Part shown: piece after piece, positions 11,530 to 22,789 of the stretch
Layout of the letters: the number at the start of each line of letters is the position of its first letter
Position numbering within the stretch: the stretch's first letter is position 1
From: Oncomelania hupensis
Lineage: Eukaryota; Mollusca; Gastropoda; Littorinimorpha; Pomatiopsidae
Assembly: GCA_036898135.1 (NCBI GenBank)
Contig: CM072511.1
Coordinates: 20,598,319 to 20,662,318, forward strand
DNA: 64,000 nt
Direction of reading: 5' to 3'
The notes under the pieces: model-generated
Told to the model about the DNA's origin: nothing
The model's database searches: none
Seen by the model: only the letters and a program-made list of their open reading frames with translations
Position numbers and translations under genes: made by a program

Positions 11530-12757
11530 AACCCACACCTGCCATCGAGTTTACTTACCCAATAACAAGTCACATGAGCAAGAATCCCTCGTCACGTAAA
11601 AGCAGCCGAGCAATGTGAAACCATGGTCAGCCTGAAGCAGTTGTCATGGCAACCAGAGAATTATTCGATACGTTTTGTGCCTGTGCGTGTGCATGCGTGC
11701 GTGAGTGTGTGTGTGTGAGTGTGTTTCCAGTAATGGTGATCACCATACCACAGGCACAGAACAGCACAGAACTCGCTCTGTTTCTCGTATCCTGAAAATG
11801 AAACATTTCATTGTAAAAGAAAATGTTTGGAACTTTATCCTCTTATTACACAAAACAAGCACAATTTCAATAAAATATTAGACTCATAGCCCAAGGATGT
11901 GGAGGATGGGGGGTGGAGGTGGGGGGTGGTGAGGGTAGCGGCATTTTAGCCGAATGGAGGGATTGGGGAGGGGGGAGTGGAGTTATAAAATATGCATATA
12001 GAAAAACAAATAATGACACATACAGAAACTACACTGATCAAATATGTCACAGTCAAATCACGGACAAGTCAAACATTCAAAACGGGAAAAATGTCACACA
12101 AGTCACAGATCTATTTATGTGAGGAAAGAGGCTGCTCGCAACAACAACAAAAATTTGTCGGCAGCACAATTTTACCACGATTGCGCAAGTCTCCGACACA
12201 CCAAATTTTGACCTCACTTATCTCAGTAAAGTATCTTATGCTCAGTAAAATATTGACTACTTGGTCCTCTTTTTTTTTTAGGCTATCTTGGAAACTTCTA
12301 GTGCTTTCACAAGCTTTCCTTTTCTTTCTGTACTGCGTTTATTAGTGAGTTGCATTGTTCTCTAGATAGTATATATAAAGACTTGACATGAGGCTTTTCT
12401 CAATCGCATTCAAACGTGGAGATAATTCAGACGAAACGTGGTGCTTCTGCTCTAATTATCAATGCATACAAGGTCCGTCGTGACAAGCAGCTAGTGTCCT
12501 CAATTCCCTGGAGATGCACTACGCGCGGAAGACACCGCCAAGCGAACATAACTATGATCGATGTAAAGGTCCAAAGCCCGTAAAACACAGATGGACATGT
12601 TTCAAATAAAATACGGAACCCAATATTTGACTTGATGGAGGGCATTTGCGCTCAATCTAGGTAACAGGGACAAGTCGTGGATGTATCAACAAGCACCTCG
12701 TTGGTGTATTGGCTCAGAAGACGCCGCCGTTGCGCTCAATCGTGGTGCAGCAATGTT
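11530..12757. other. Unassigned intergenic sequence
   Basis: Contains a GTGTGAGTG-rich patch near 11700 and a G-rich patch at 11900-11980. A 117-codon frame at 11992-12345 has no recognisable domain. No gene is supported. Confidence 0.4.
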
Positions 12758-12854
12758 GTCATACTAGTCTTTGTTAAATGTATTTTGTCATTCTAGTCTT
12801 TGTTAAAGATATTTCGTCATTTTAGTCTTGGTTAAAGATATTTGGTCATACTAG
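12758..12854. repeat. 29-bp tandem repeat, about 3.3 copies
   Basis: Three successive 29-bp units begin gtcatactag / gtcattctag / gtcattttag and contain tctttgttaaagatattt. A fourth unit is cut after 10 bp. Confidence 0.85.
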
Positions 12855-12876
12855 TTCTTGTACTAGCTTATATGTT

Positions 12877-12901
12877 TAGTAGCAGTAGTAGTAGTAGTAG
12901 C

Positions 12902-12938
<37 letters not shown>
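12877..12938. repeat. (TAG)n microsatellite, left of hAT-like element
   Basis: A TAG run with CAG interruptions stops exactly at the CAGGGGCGGAT terminus. It resumes at 15476-15508, beyond the opposite terminus. Confidence 0.95.
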
Positions 12939-15474
12939 CAGGGGCGGATCAGTTAGGTTTTGGGGGGGGGTTTCCAAAATTCTATTAAAGGGACTTACTC
13001 GGTAAATGTTAATGATGGTCAAGAAACGCCTCAAATCAAGCAGGACACGCACTTTTCCAGGAGCAGACATCGGAAGTGACCACAATCTTGTGATGATGTC
13101 TTTCCGGCTTCACTTGAAGAGAGTAAACACAGCAAAGTGCACTAGACTGAAGTTCGACCTGGACAAACTGCAAGACCCGGAGGTGACAGAAATATTGCAG
13201 GCCAAAATTGGAGGGCAATTTGCACCACTGCTCATTTTGGGAGCTGGTGAAGTAGGTGTCAATACCATGACCACTACCTTCAACTTAGCTGTGACAGATG
13301 CCGCCACGGAGATCCTTGGAAAGCACCGGTCAAAGAAGAAGCTGTGGACCACACCTGAACTTTGGGACCTGTGTGATAAACGAAGAGAGATGAAAAAGAA
13401 AAGGAACACCTGACAGGGAGCTGATGCCTACCGAAAAGTCAACAATGACATCCGAAAAGGCATGCACACAGCTAAGGAGAACTGGATAGAAGCTCAATGC
13501 CAGGAAATAGAGAACAGTCTGAACAAGAACAACAGCAAGAAGGCCTACCAGACTGAGAAGCCGCTGACAAGTGTTAAACAGACCAAGGTCTCCACGATCC
13601 AAAGCAAGTGGCTTATGTCTTACAGAAGAACAAGAAGTTTTGGACAGATGGACAGAGTACTGCTCTGACCTTTACAACCACAAACCAAACGGAGACCCAT
13701 CAGTTCTAGTATGTCCAGAGAACAGAGAAGAAGAAGAAATTCTCCGAGAAGAAGTTGAGGCAGCAGTGCAATCGCTGAAGAAGGGGAAGTCAGCGGGAGT
13801 GGACAACATACCCACGTAACTGCTTCAAGCAGGAGGAGAGGCGATGATCGACGCACTCACCATTATGTGTAAAAAGATGTGGCAGAGTGGGGGGTGGCCT
13901 ACACCATGGAATCAGTCGCTTGTCATCACTCTTCCCAAAAAAGGTAACCTTCAGGAACCTGAAAATAATACTCAACAGGTTGAAACCCCAAGCTGAACAA
14001 ATCATAGCCGAAGAGCAAGCAGGATTTAGGGCAGGGCGAAGTACCACTGAACAGAATTTCAACCTCAGAATAATCTGTGAGAGATACCTACAGCACCAAC
14101 AACATCTATATCATGTGTTCGTAGACATCAAAAAGGCGTTTGACCGAGTCTGGCATGCAGCTCTGTGGGCAACCATGAGAATGTACAACATCAGCCCTAA
14201 AATTTGTTCAAGTCATCAAAAGCCTGTATGACAAGGCTACCAGTGCAGTCCTCCACAACAGCACCATCGAAAACTGGTTCAGAACAACAATCTGTGTGCG
14301 TCAGGGATGCCTACTCTCTCCAACACTCTTCAACATCTTCCTAGAGCGCATCATGTCAGATGCCCTTGCAGACCACGAAGGCACAGTCAGCATAGGGGGG
14401 AAGAGCAATCTCCAACCTTCGTTTTGCGGATGACATTGATGGATTGGCTGGAGAGGAACAAGAACTTGAACGGCTAATACAGAGGCTTGACACCACCTCC
14501 AGAGCCTATGGAATGGAAATAAGTGCAGAGAATACCAAAATGATGGCCAACAACACCCATGGCATCAACATGGACATCAAAGTCCAAGGCCAATCCCTCA
14601 ACACAGTGCATAGCTTCAAATATGTAGGAGCCATTGTATCAGACAATGGGTCCCGACAGAAAGTCCTCTCCAGGATCGCACAAACAACTGCTGCCCTGGC
14701 GAGGTTGAAGCCAATTTGGAAAGACAGGACCATCAGTCTACATTCTAAGGTAAGGTTGCTGCGCTCCCTTGTCATCTCCATCTTCCTATATGCTTGCGAA
14801 ACATGGACCCTCACAGCAGATCTCCAACGAAGAATACAAAGCATGGAGATGAGGTGCTACAGAAGACTTCTGTGCATTTCCTATATACCCAGCACATCAC
14901 CAACGACGAAGTCCGACAGACAATCACACAAGCCATTGGACAACACGATGACCTGCTCACAGTGGTGAAAAAAAAAACTCCCCCCTCCCCGCTATCCCCC
15001 GTTAAAAAATAAAAAAATAAAAAAAAATAAAAAAATAAATAAATAAATAAATAAATAAATAGAATGTCGCCGAAGACGGGAAATATCAGCTTTGCTCTTT
15101 GTGGAGCACGAAAGACGGTGTTTGTCTGGAGATTGTTTAGAATGATTGCAATGATTGGACTTTTTTAGGGAGAAGATTGCGAGGGCTTGCATATTGTGGG
15201 AGTGGTCAAATACTCGTATAAAAAAAATAATAATAAAATAAATTAAATAAATAAATAAATAAATAAATAAAAATATATATATATATAGTATTTATTTATT
15301 TATTTTATGTTTATTTTTATTTATTTTTATTTTTATTTTTATAATTGTATTCTCTCTCTCTCTCTTTCTTTCCTTCTTCTTCTTCTTTCTTTTCCTTTTT
15401 TTTTTTTTTTTTTTTTTTGGGCTGAGGGGGGGGGGTTTCCGGAAACCCCGGAAACCCCCCCCTCGTCCGCCCCT

Positions 15475-15475
<1 letters not shown>
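12939..15475. mobile_element. hAT-like TIR element enclosing a decayed RTE copy
   Basis: The left end caggggcggatcagttagg.. and the inverted right end (..cgtccgcccctg) share a perfect 10-bp CAGGGGCGGA terminus. In both, a G run and gtttcc follow. Both ends abut a (TAG)n repeat, so an 8-bp target duplication (tagtagta) is compatible but cannot be proved. CAGGGGCGGA ends are typical of hAT-superfamily elements. The interior is not transposase. It consists of an RTE fragment (13011-14970), an A/T-rich tract and a poly-T run, so this was probably a non-autonomous element later invaded by the RTE. Confidence 0.6.
13011..14970 (+). pseudogene. Decayed RTE reverse transcriptase, truncated at both ends
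   Basis: Matches residues ~222 to ~897 of the intact RTE protein at 40802-43744. It starts at MVKKR in the endonuclease domain, runs through SDHNLVMM (endonuclease), GKSAGVDNIP, FRAGRSTTEQ, VDIKKAFDRVW, VRQGCLLSP and the FADD box, and stops at LLTVVKK. Reading is broken by a TGA near 13411, a frameshift near 13610, a TAA near 13817, a deletion near 13950 and further shifts near 14205 and 14400. The normal GGATA tail is absent: after 14970 the sequence changes to C-rich and then A-rich DNA. Confidence 0.9.
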
Positions 15476-15507
<32 letters not shown>

Positions 15508-15555
15508 CTTTTATATATATTTTTTAAAAATATAATTTGAAAATGTCATAGCGTT

Positions 15556-15604
15556 TAGGGCGGGTGTACTTACAAGTTCAGGGCGGGTGTACTTACAAGT
15601 TCAG
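15556..15604. repeat. Short direct duplication
   Basis: Two adjacent copies of a ~25-bp unit containing agggcgggtgtacttacaag. Confidence 0.8.
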
Positions 15605-15776
15605 TGCGTGCGCGCTTAAGCCGTACCTAACGTAAGAATGTTTATGTGGTTGAAAATATCTTTGTTGTACTAGCAAAAGCAAGACTCAGTATTGAAAAGC
15701 TAAAATTTAATTGAACTAATTGAATTTAATTAATATAGCTTCTATTATTATTATTATTATTAATTAGAAAAATAGT

Positions 15777-16150
15777 CGGAGGAGGTGGGAGGGGGAGGGG
15801 AATTAGAACAAGCCAAATGTTTGTCTATCTGTGGGTATGTTGGAGGCCATATCTTAAGAACCATTGAACGGATTTTGACCAGACTTCATAGGAATATTAC
15901 TTAGGTCAGTGGCATTACTCCAGGGCCATCACATTTGCTCAATCTCAAAGGTCAAGGTCACTGGCGTAATTCTGTTACTAACCATGTTTTGCTCAATATC
16001 TCAAAACCCTTTAAAGTGATTTGGTAGAATTTTTGGTATACAGGTTCTTCAAATCATGGGTTATCCATCAATAGCAGTCCAGTTGTGGGCCAATCGGGAT
16101 GTCCGTCGCTCCGAATTTCACTTTAAAAAACACACACACACATTTTTTGC
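15777..16150 (+). repeat. Dispersed repeat of unknown class, copy 2
   Basis: A G-rich lead (ggaggaggtgggaggggg) is followed by aagaaccattgaacggattt, tgaccagacttcatagg and ctcaatatctcaaaaccc. The copy at 19803-20200 has the same order of motifs, including the G-rich lead, so the two are homologous over at least 350 bp. Confidence 0.65.
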
Positions 16151-16552
16151 CTCATCTCAAGAAAAACTTAACCGAAATTCATCATTTTTTACTCTGAAGA
16201 TACTTTAATACCATGAAAATCGTATTTGAATACTACCATAGATCAAGGTCATCGTGCTTTACCATTTTCTAAACACGTTTTGTGCGGTATCTAAAAACAT
16301 TGGCTCTGCCGATCTTCATAATTGTTTGCTTGCAGATAATTCAGGTTATTGTTAAATCTCCTGTTGGTAGATTTTTATAGACTGTTTGAAAATTTGTTTT
16401 TTAAATAGTTAAATTGTTGTAAAAGTTTAATTTTAATTGTCCAATAGGACCTAAATTTTGAAACAGACTTTAAGTGAAAGATTGATTTTTTAAAATCCAG
16501 TCCCAACACCACCAAGAAAATTACCACTTTTAAAACTGCTAATTTTTCGGCT

Positions 16553-16885
16553 AAGCCCTGTGGGTTCGGGCATTGAATAGAATAGACCCAATGTTTCCTG
16601 GCGTGTCGTAAGAGACGAATAACAGGGGTGATGTCGGCACCGCATCACTGGGCGAAAGTCTTCTACACAAAAGTCACCGGCCAGGGAGAAGGAACCTCAC
16701 GTTTACGCTTGCGAAACATGTACCCTTACAGCAGATCTACAACGAAGAATACAAAGCATGGAGGTGTTGCAGAAGACTTCTGGGCATTTTCTATACCCAG
16801 CACATCACCAACGACGAAGTTCGACAGACCATCACACATGCCATTGGACAACACGACGACCTGCTCACAGTGGTGAAGAAACGGA
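16553..16885 (+). mobile_element. RTE LINE, 5' end joined to 3' end by internal deletion
   Basis: The region 16553-16703 is the 5' untranslated end seen at 43980-44213 (for example gaatagaatagaccc, cgtgtcgtaagagac). At about 16704 it jumps directly to gcttgcgaaacatg, the C-terminal coding region. About 2.6 kb of coding sequence is missing. The 3' part is then split by a Rex1/CR1-like LINE and resumes at 18397. Confidence 0.85.
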
Positions 16886-18396
16886 TACTCCTTCACATCG
16901 GTTGTAATTAAGGTGTTTGAGCGTCTTGTTTTACAGTTTCTGAGGGTTGCAACTGATTCGCTAACTGACCCAATGCAGTTTGCATATAAAACCAATCGTT
17001 CCGTAGATGATGCAATCTCACTTACCCTTCACAAAATTCTAGAACATCTTGAAATTCCAAAATCGTGTGCTCGTATTCTCTTCCTGGATTTTTCTTCAGC
17101 ATTTAATACAATAGTACCTCAGAGACTTTATGACAAGCTGCTTAACACGCTTCATATTGATGCTAGAATGTGTAACTGGGTTCTGAATTTTCTTTTGGAT
17201 AGGTCTCAAGTTGTCAGGGTTTGGGGGAAGATCTCAGACAAAATCATTTTAAATACTGGTACACCACAGGGTTGTGTTTTTCTCTTCTTATATTTACTCT
17301 TTTTACTGATGACTGCAGATCGAGTGATGAGTCGGTTGTGGTGGTGAAGTTTTCGGACGACACTACCATATCTGGACTCATCTGAAATTGTGACGAAAGC
17401 GTTTATAGGAGGGAGGTGGAGCGGATGGTGAGTTGGTGCGAGAAAAGCATATTTTGAATGTTTCTAAGACAAAAGAAATAGTAGTTGATTTTAGAAAAGT
17501 CAAATCCCCCACAACTTCACTCATCATCAACAACGAGGTTGTAGAGCAAGTTAAGTCCTTTAAATTCTTGGGGACAACAATATCTGAAGACCTTAAATGG
17601 GGACCCCACGTGACGCTCACGAAAAAGAAAGCTCAGCAGCGCTTATATTTCTTGAGGCAACTTAAAAGATTCAGAATCAATGACACAATTCTTGTTCAAT
17701 TCTATAGAAGTATCATTGAAAGTGTAATGACATTTTCATTCACGAACTGGTATGGCATTGCAACTGAGGAGGAGAGGGAGGAGTTGAAAAAGGTAGTCAA
17801 GACTGCTGCCAAAATCACAGGGTGTAAGCTCCCAAAATTAGACAAACTTTTTGAAGAGCGAATAATTCGCAAGGCCACGGCCATAATCAAAGACCCCTCG
17901 CACCCGGGTAACCATCTGTTTGACCTCCTGCCCTCTGATAGGAGACTTCGATCACTTAAAGCAAGGACAAAAACAATGAATAGCACTTTCTTTCCAAGTG
18001 CAATAAGAGTACTAAATGTAAATGGAATGACTGGAGTTGAGTGCTAAGTGTAAATGGAATGACTGGAGTTGCACAGTCATCGGACTAAACTATTTTACAT
18101 CTGTTATAGTGCATGCATACCGGCTGTGATAGTTACATGTGATAGCTGTCAACGACAGTAATCAGTACTTTGGATTATTTATTTGTGATAATTTTAATTT
18201 TTCTGTTTACTGTTAACTTATTTATTTCATGTAAACATTGTTGGTTTTAATGTTACAATGTGATGTGTGTTGAGAATAGATGCGTGAATGTGCCAATACT
18301 GTATGCATGCTCGCTGACCAAGGCAAATTCCTAGTCTAGTGTACAACTTGTATTGATTTGACATATGGCTAATAAATCTTATCTTATCTTATCTTA
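16884..18396 (+). mobile_element. Rex1/CR1-like LINE inserted in an RTE copy
   Basis: A 5'-truncated non-LTR element consisting of the reverse transcriptase core, the C-terminal region, a ~350-bp 3' UTR and a (TCTTA)n tail at about 18377-18395. The RTE sequence stops at gtggtgaagaaacgg on one side and resumes at tatggccatgtcacc on the other, with about 15-20 bp of target lost or altered. Its tail differs from that of the RTE host. Confidence 0.85.
16890..18047 (+). pseudogene. Reverse transcriptase pseudogene, Rex1/CR1-like
   Basis: Reading starts inside the palm at SVVIKVFERLV. It has MQFAYKTNRSVDDA, LDFSSAFNTIVPQ and GTPQGC, then a frameshift near 17278, after which FSDDTTISGLI carries the catalytic FSDD. 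A stop and a further shift occur near 17385-17435. The last 204-codon frame (17433-18047) contains the thumb-like region: VSKTKEIVVDFRK, FKFLGTTISEDLKWG, KAQQRLYFLRQLKRF and LLPSDRRLR. The motifs are those of the Rex1/Babar branch. A 33-bp duplication (ggaatgactggagttg twice) covers the stop region. The element cannot encode an intact protein. Confidence 0.85.
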
Positions 18397-18640
18397 TGGC
18401 CATGTCACCAGAGCATCAGGCCTTCCAAAGACCATCCTGGCAGGCACGGTACAAGGAGGCAGAAGAGAAGGGAGACAGAAAAAGAGGTGGGATGACAACA
18501 TTCGAGAATGGACTGGCTTGACACTGAGCGAAGCCATGAGGGTTGATGAGGACAGAGAAAGATGGAGTACGCTAGTTAAACGATAATCTGTGGTGTCTCT
18601 ACGACCTTTGAGTTAAGGGATAGGATAGGATAGGAATTTT
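18397..18640 (+). mobile_element. RTE LINE 3' end, continuation beyond the Rex1-like insertion
   Basis: Continues the RTE C-terminus (YGHVTRASGL, KKRWDDNIREWTGLTLSEAM) and ends in GGGATAGGATAGGATAGG. Together with 16553-16885 it makes one internally deleted RTE copy. Confidence 0.9.
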
Positions 18641-18842
18641 TCGGCTATGTATCTGGAAATATATTTGAGTGGGTAACTGCCATCTTAATTTTATTTACAA
18701 GTCATCTCGACTTTAAATTTCGTACTTGCAATGTGAAACCGTGCAAAACGGGTGCATAATTTTAAAGTTTTGTATCGCGATAGCTTTGATAATTTCAGTT
18801 TTATTCCTGGAAGTTTGTATTTAATATACCATCCATTATTCC

Positions 18843-18914
<72 letters not shown>
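18843..18914. repeat. (TTA)n microsatellite
   Basis: A pure TTA/ATT run of 72 bp. Confidence 0.95.
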
Positions 18915-18915
<1 letters not shown>

Positions 18916-18919
18916 CAAG

Positions 18920-19800
18920 CAAGGAAATAATTCGTTCATATCTCGAGTTAAACAATGGGTACATAGCTCTTCGAAAGCGTTATGTAAAAAGAAAGAATCA
19001 ATACACAAGTCAAAAAAGAAAAAGCTCGCACTTACTTGAAACAAAATCAAAATTTCAATTTTCAGTCCGCTGGAAATTCCTTTTCAGCAGAACTGATGAT
19101 ATATCACCAAAAGTATACAATTATCACTATCCTCTTCACGCATATCAACAATATCAAGCAGCGACAATGAGGAGACATTTTACAAATCGGAATGTCTAAG
19201 TCTTTTTTTTTAAGTTGTAATAATATTCTCGACAACTATTCCCAGGTAACTCAGTTCGAATTCTTATTCTCAAGAAATGTCCTAGGGAAAGAGTCAAAAT
19301 AAGCTCAAAAAGTAAATCGGCTTGGCAAAATCATTCCAAGTAATTTCAAAAAATTGTCGCTTATCATACAACCATTTCTTCAAGATCCTCTTTATTAAAA
19401 TTAAAAATAAAAAACTCACAATCACAGTTTTTTTTTAACAGTCTTGAATAAAATGTACTCAAAAACAAATGTTCCTCAAATTTTGGGTGACATTCACTTA
19501 CGTTGCAATGCAATGATTAACTTTCACCCAGTTATCATCACACACTAACTCTGTTGCCAAGCCGAAAAGACACTGACGTCTGCTGCGACTGGATGACACT
19601 GTGCAGTGACAGCCAAACTCACGGCGGCTGCAGCGAAAAGTTGCTTCCCTTCACAGCTTTGACAATGTTCTCGTTTTCTGCCCTTTTTATGATGCAGAGA
19701 TCTACCCACGCGTGCACACTGTGGATAATCTGTTACAGCACAGAACGGATCCTTACAGTTTTGTATTTTCAGATTTATCTGGAAATACTTTGAAATAGTT
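18920..19800. other. Unassigned AT-rich intergenic sequence
   Basis: Short frames only. No known repeat, RNA or gene was recognised. Confidence 0.4.
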
Positions 19801-19802
19801 CA

Positions 19803-20200
19803 GGATGAGGCGAAAGGAGGGGAGGTGGGAGGAAGTGGGGGGGGGAGGGGCGGTAAAACGAGCCAGATGTCGGTCTATCTGTCGGGCGGTCCGTCCGTTA
19901 GTCCGCAATACCTCAAGAACCACTGAACGGATTTTGACCAAGCTTCATAGGAACATTGCCAAGGTTAGTGGCTTGACTCCCGTGCCACATCATATTTGCT
20001 TTAACGCAAAGGTCAAAGCCGTCATTTTGTTCCAAAACACATTTTGCTCAATATTTGAAAAAGGTCTTATTTAAAGCGATTTTGTTGAGTTTTGGTATAA
20101 AGGTATTTCAAATACTCCTTCAGTCGCCGTCCGGTTGTCCGTCAGTCGGTCGGGCCGTGACTCCGAATTTCACTTTTGTTCAAAACACACTTTTTGCCTT
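19803..20200 (+). repeat. Dispersed repeat of unknown class, copy 3
   Basis: Begins with a G-rich lead (ggaggtgggaggaagtgggg), then cagatgtcggtctatctgtc, accactgaacggattttgac and tcataggaacattgcc. It is colinear with copy 2 at 15777-16150. Confidence 0.65.
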
Positions 20201-20547
20201 ATCCCAAGGATAACTGAAGCAGTATTCATCTCTTGTGAAGTGACAGACAGACTTTTCCACAGGAATGTTCATTATTATCAGAACTTCAACTTTGTTCTTA
20301 CCCACCCTTGTGACTTATCTATCTTCTAACGTGCAACTGCTCATCAATTATGTTAAGTAGTTTTTAAATTATTCAAGACATTCTGGAAAACATTCCAAAT
20401 TATTATAATTAAATTAAATTTCATCAATAGAAGAGCAATGTTTGTTTGTACTTTTATTTTTAAATAAGCAGGTTGGTAAAATGTTTCTGTGTTTTTGTAA
20501 GTGTTTTAACATCAAAACCCGTCTCCTATCTTGCCAACGGTGGGTTC

Positions 20548-20849
20548 GTTAGCTAGTTAGTTATTCGTTGCTTACAGGGTCCAACGGACTGCAAAGAGCC
20601 GAATCAGGACCACAAAAGACTTGGTTAAAAGAGGATTCACTCCTGATCCGTATAAAAGATCTGCTAAAACAACCCTAGTGGTAACACTGAAGGCACTCCA
20701 CCAGCCAGTCACCCCACAACAAAGGCATCCCACGCAGGGGATGCTGAGGCCATACTCCAACCTATCGAACCCCCGTTTACACAAACAAAATAGAATATAA
20801 ACATCATTTTAAAATATCAACAAAACATATACATATAAAATGTCTACAT
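20548..20849 (-). mobile_element. S-family element, 5'-truncated, TAAC-type tail
   Basis: Tail TTAGCTAGTTAGTTA at the low-coordinate end, then the longer-subtype 3' block (gccgaatcaggaccacaaaa), then the colinear body as far as acatataaaatgtctacatt. The 5' ~250 bp is missing. A 70-codon frame shared with other copies is open at 20572-20784. Confidence 0.8.
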
Positions 20850-20986
20850 TTCAAGATTTTATTCTCCATAACATCGCATGAACATATGCACTTAGAGAAT
20901 TATATGGATGACAAGAAGCAAGCACCATCATGATTGGACAGAGGCAAATTATGCACACATATATGAAATAACACGTCAATTGCAAA

Positions 20987-20989
<3 letters not shown>

Positions 20990-21043
<54 letters not shown>
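20990..21043. repeat. (CT)n microsatellite
   Basis: A pure CT run of about 54 bp with CT-rich flanks to 21070. Confidence 0.95.
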
Positions 21044-21046
<3 letters not shown>

Positions 21047-21123
21047 GTCTCTGTCTTTCTCTTTCTCTTTGCCCCCCAAACCCCTCCCCCCACACATATT
21101 TTGCACATTTATTCTCTGATGCA

Positions 21124-21427
21124 CGTTATGACCATTGGACAACACGATGACCTGCTCACAGTGGTGAAAAAACGGAAACTCCGATGGTATGGCCACGTCA
21201 CCAGATCACCAGGTCTTGCAAAAACCATCCTGCAAGGCACAGTGCAAGGAGGTAGAAGAATATGGAGACCGAAAAAGAGGTGGGAGGACAACATTCGAGA
21301 ATGGACTGGTTTGACACTGAGCGAAACATTCAGGGTTGCTGAGGACAGGGAAAGATGGAGTACGCTGGTTAAACGATTATCTGTGGTGCCCCTACGACCT
21401 CCGAGTTATGGGATAGGATAGGATAGG
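21124..21427 (+). mobile_element. RTE LINE, short 3' fragment
   Basis: Begins at gaccattggacaacacgatg and encodes LLTVVKKRKLRWYGHVTRS through LRPPSYGIG. It ends GGGATAGGATAGGATAGGA. The reading frame is open to the stop codon within the tail. No clear target duplication was found. Confidence 0.9.
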
Positions 21428-21760
21428 ACATTATAAATACAATGAGACATCACCCGTTTTAGAGAAAATAATGAAAAGAATCAGAATCAAGGCATTCTGC
21501 TCGAAAACGGGAAGTAATTATTCTAAACTCTAATCATTTCATACAGCAACAGTTCCTCACTCCTTACAGTTTCCACTCCGCATGAACTTTACATTCCGAG
21601 CCAAATCAGGACCAGAGAGGCCTTATCTTAAAATATTTTAAAATGGATCAAATCTTAAAAAACAAACCTGCTACTCTTAAATATGCAAACAAACTTTTAC
21701 ACGCAACATACATTTTTTACACGCATGATACATTTTTTTAAATGCAGTGAAAATGTGTTT
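21428..21760. other. Unassigned AT-rich sequence
   Basis: No gene or repeat recognised, apart from a solitary ccgagccaaatcaggacc at 21597-21614. That string is the 3'-end string of the S family and may be a remnant. Confidence 0.4.
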
Positions 21761-21763
21761 TTC

Positions 21764-22328
21764 ATTGATTGATTGATTGTTGCTTTAGGTCCAGCGGACT
21801 ATTCCGAGCCAAATCAGGACCGGACAACCCCCGATCCGCATAAAAGAAACAACCCTAGTGGGAAAACTGAATGCCCTCCACCGGCCAGTCACTTTACAAT
21901 AAAGACATCCCACGCAGGGGACGGCTGAGGCTTTACCCCAACTAATCGAACCCCCGGTTACAAAAACAAAATAGAATACAAACATCACCATAAACTATCA
22001 ACAAAACACATACATATAAAATGCCTATATTGCTAAATAATAACATCATAGGAAGCCCTAGTGACCACCCGGCAGAAAGCGTCCAATACTCCCAAGCTGA
22101 TCCAACAGACCTCATATACAAACAAGGATTCTTGTCCAGGAAGAGTTTTCAAGAAAAAAGGTAGGTCATTGATCTAGCGAAGAAGAAGATAGTATAGCAG
22201 AGTGATAGGACAGAGCAGGAATGAGAAAGAGCAAATGAGAAAGACAGCGACAGTGGGAATTTAAAGCACTAAATTTCCAGAAAGTGGGGATACTATTTAT
22301 ACTGAAACCCCCGGCACTCCAACGGGGG
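21764..22328 (-). mobile_element. S-family element, full length, AATC-type tail
   Basis: Tail GATTGATTGATT at the low-coordinate end, then the short-subtype 3' end (ggtccagcggactattccga). The body is complete to the 5' hairpin cccccggcactccaacgggg at 22306-22326. The target duplication was not resolved. Confidence 0.85.
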
Positions 22329-22350
22329 TACTGTTGCCGCAGTGAATCGG

Positions 22351-22410
22351 TCATGCCTATAAAGGAAAGACATGTTTTCAACTGGGGCTTTCACTTTTCC
22401 CTTTATAGGT
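22351..22410. repeat. Small inverted repeat
   Basis: cctataaaggaaaga and ttttccctttatagg are near-complementary and enclose about 30 bp. Confidence 0.5.
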
Positions 22411-22454
22411 TAGAACAATCTACAGTGGCAAGATTGCTCATGACCCCAAGGGGT

Positions 22455-22536
22455 GTGAAAATGTGTACATGTTTATATTAACAAATTTTAAAAACTCCGC
22501 ATGAAACATTTAATATAAACATGTACACAATTTCAC
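22455..22536. repeat. 26-bp stem inverted repeat with 30-nt loop
   Basis: The arms 22455-22480 and 22511-22536 are complementary at 25 of 26 positions (core tgtacatgtttatatta). The loop is 22481-22510. Confidence 0.9.
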
Positions 22537-22715
22537 TGCATTTTTTTTAGGGAGTGGGGTGGGAGTGGGGTGAATGAAGATTTTTTAACTTGACTTAATT
22601 TGACTAACCCACTCGACAAAGGTATGGGAACAAGTAACATTGTATCAGGAATATATAAACACAAATGATAGATATTATTTAATTTTAACTACATACCATT
22701 GTTCGAATCCTCCCC

Positions 22716-22717
<2 letters not shown>

Positions 22718-22756
<39 letters not shown>

Positions 22757-22786
22757 CACGCACACACACACACACACACGCACACA
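22718..22786. repeat. (CA)n microsatellite
   Basis: A CA run with a few CG interruptions. Confidence 0.95.
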
Positions 22787-22789
22787 ATC

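Noticed and set aside
15307..15540. Frame rich in Phe, Leu and Val
   Set aside because: It is the translation of T-rich, TTC and GTA repeats.
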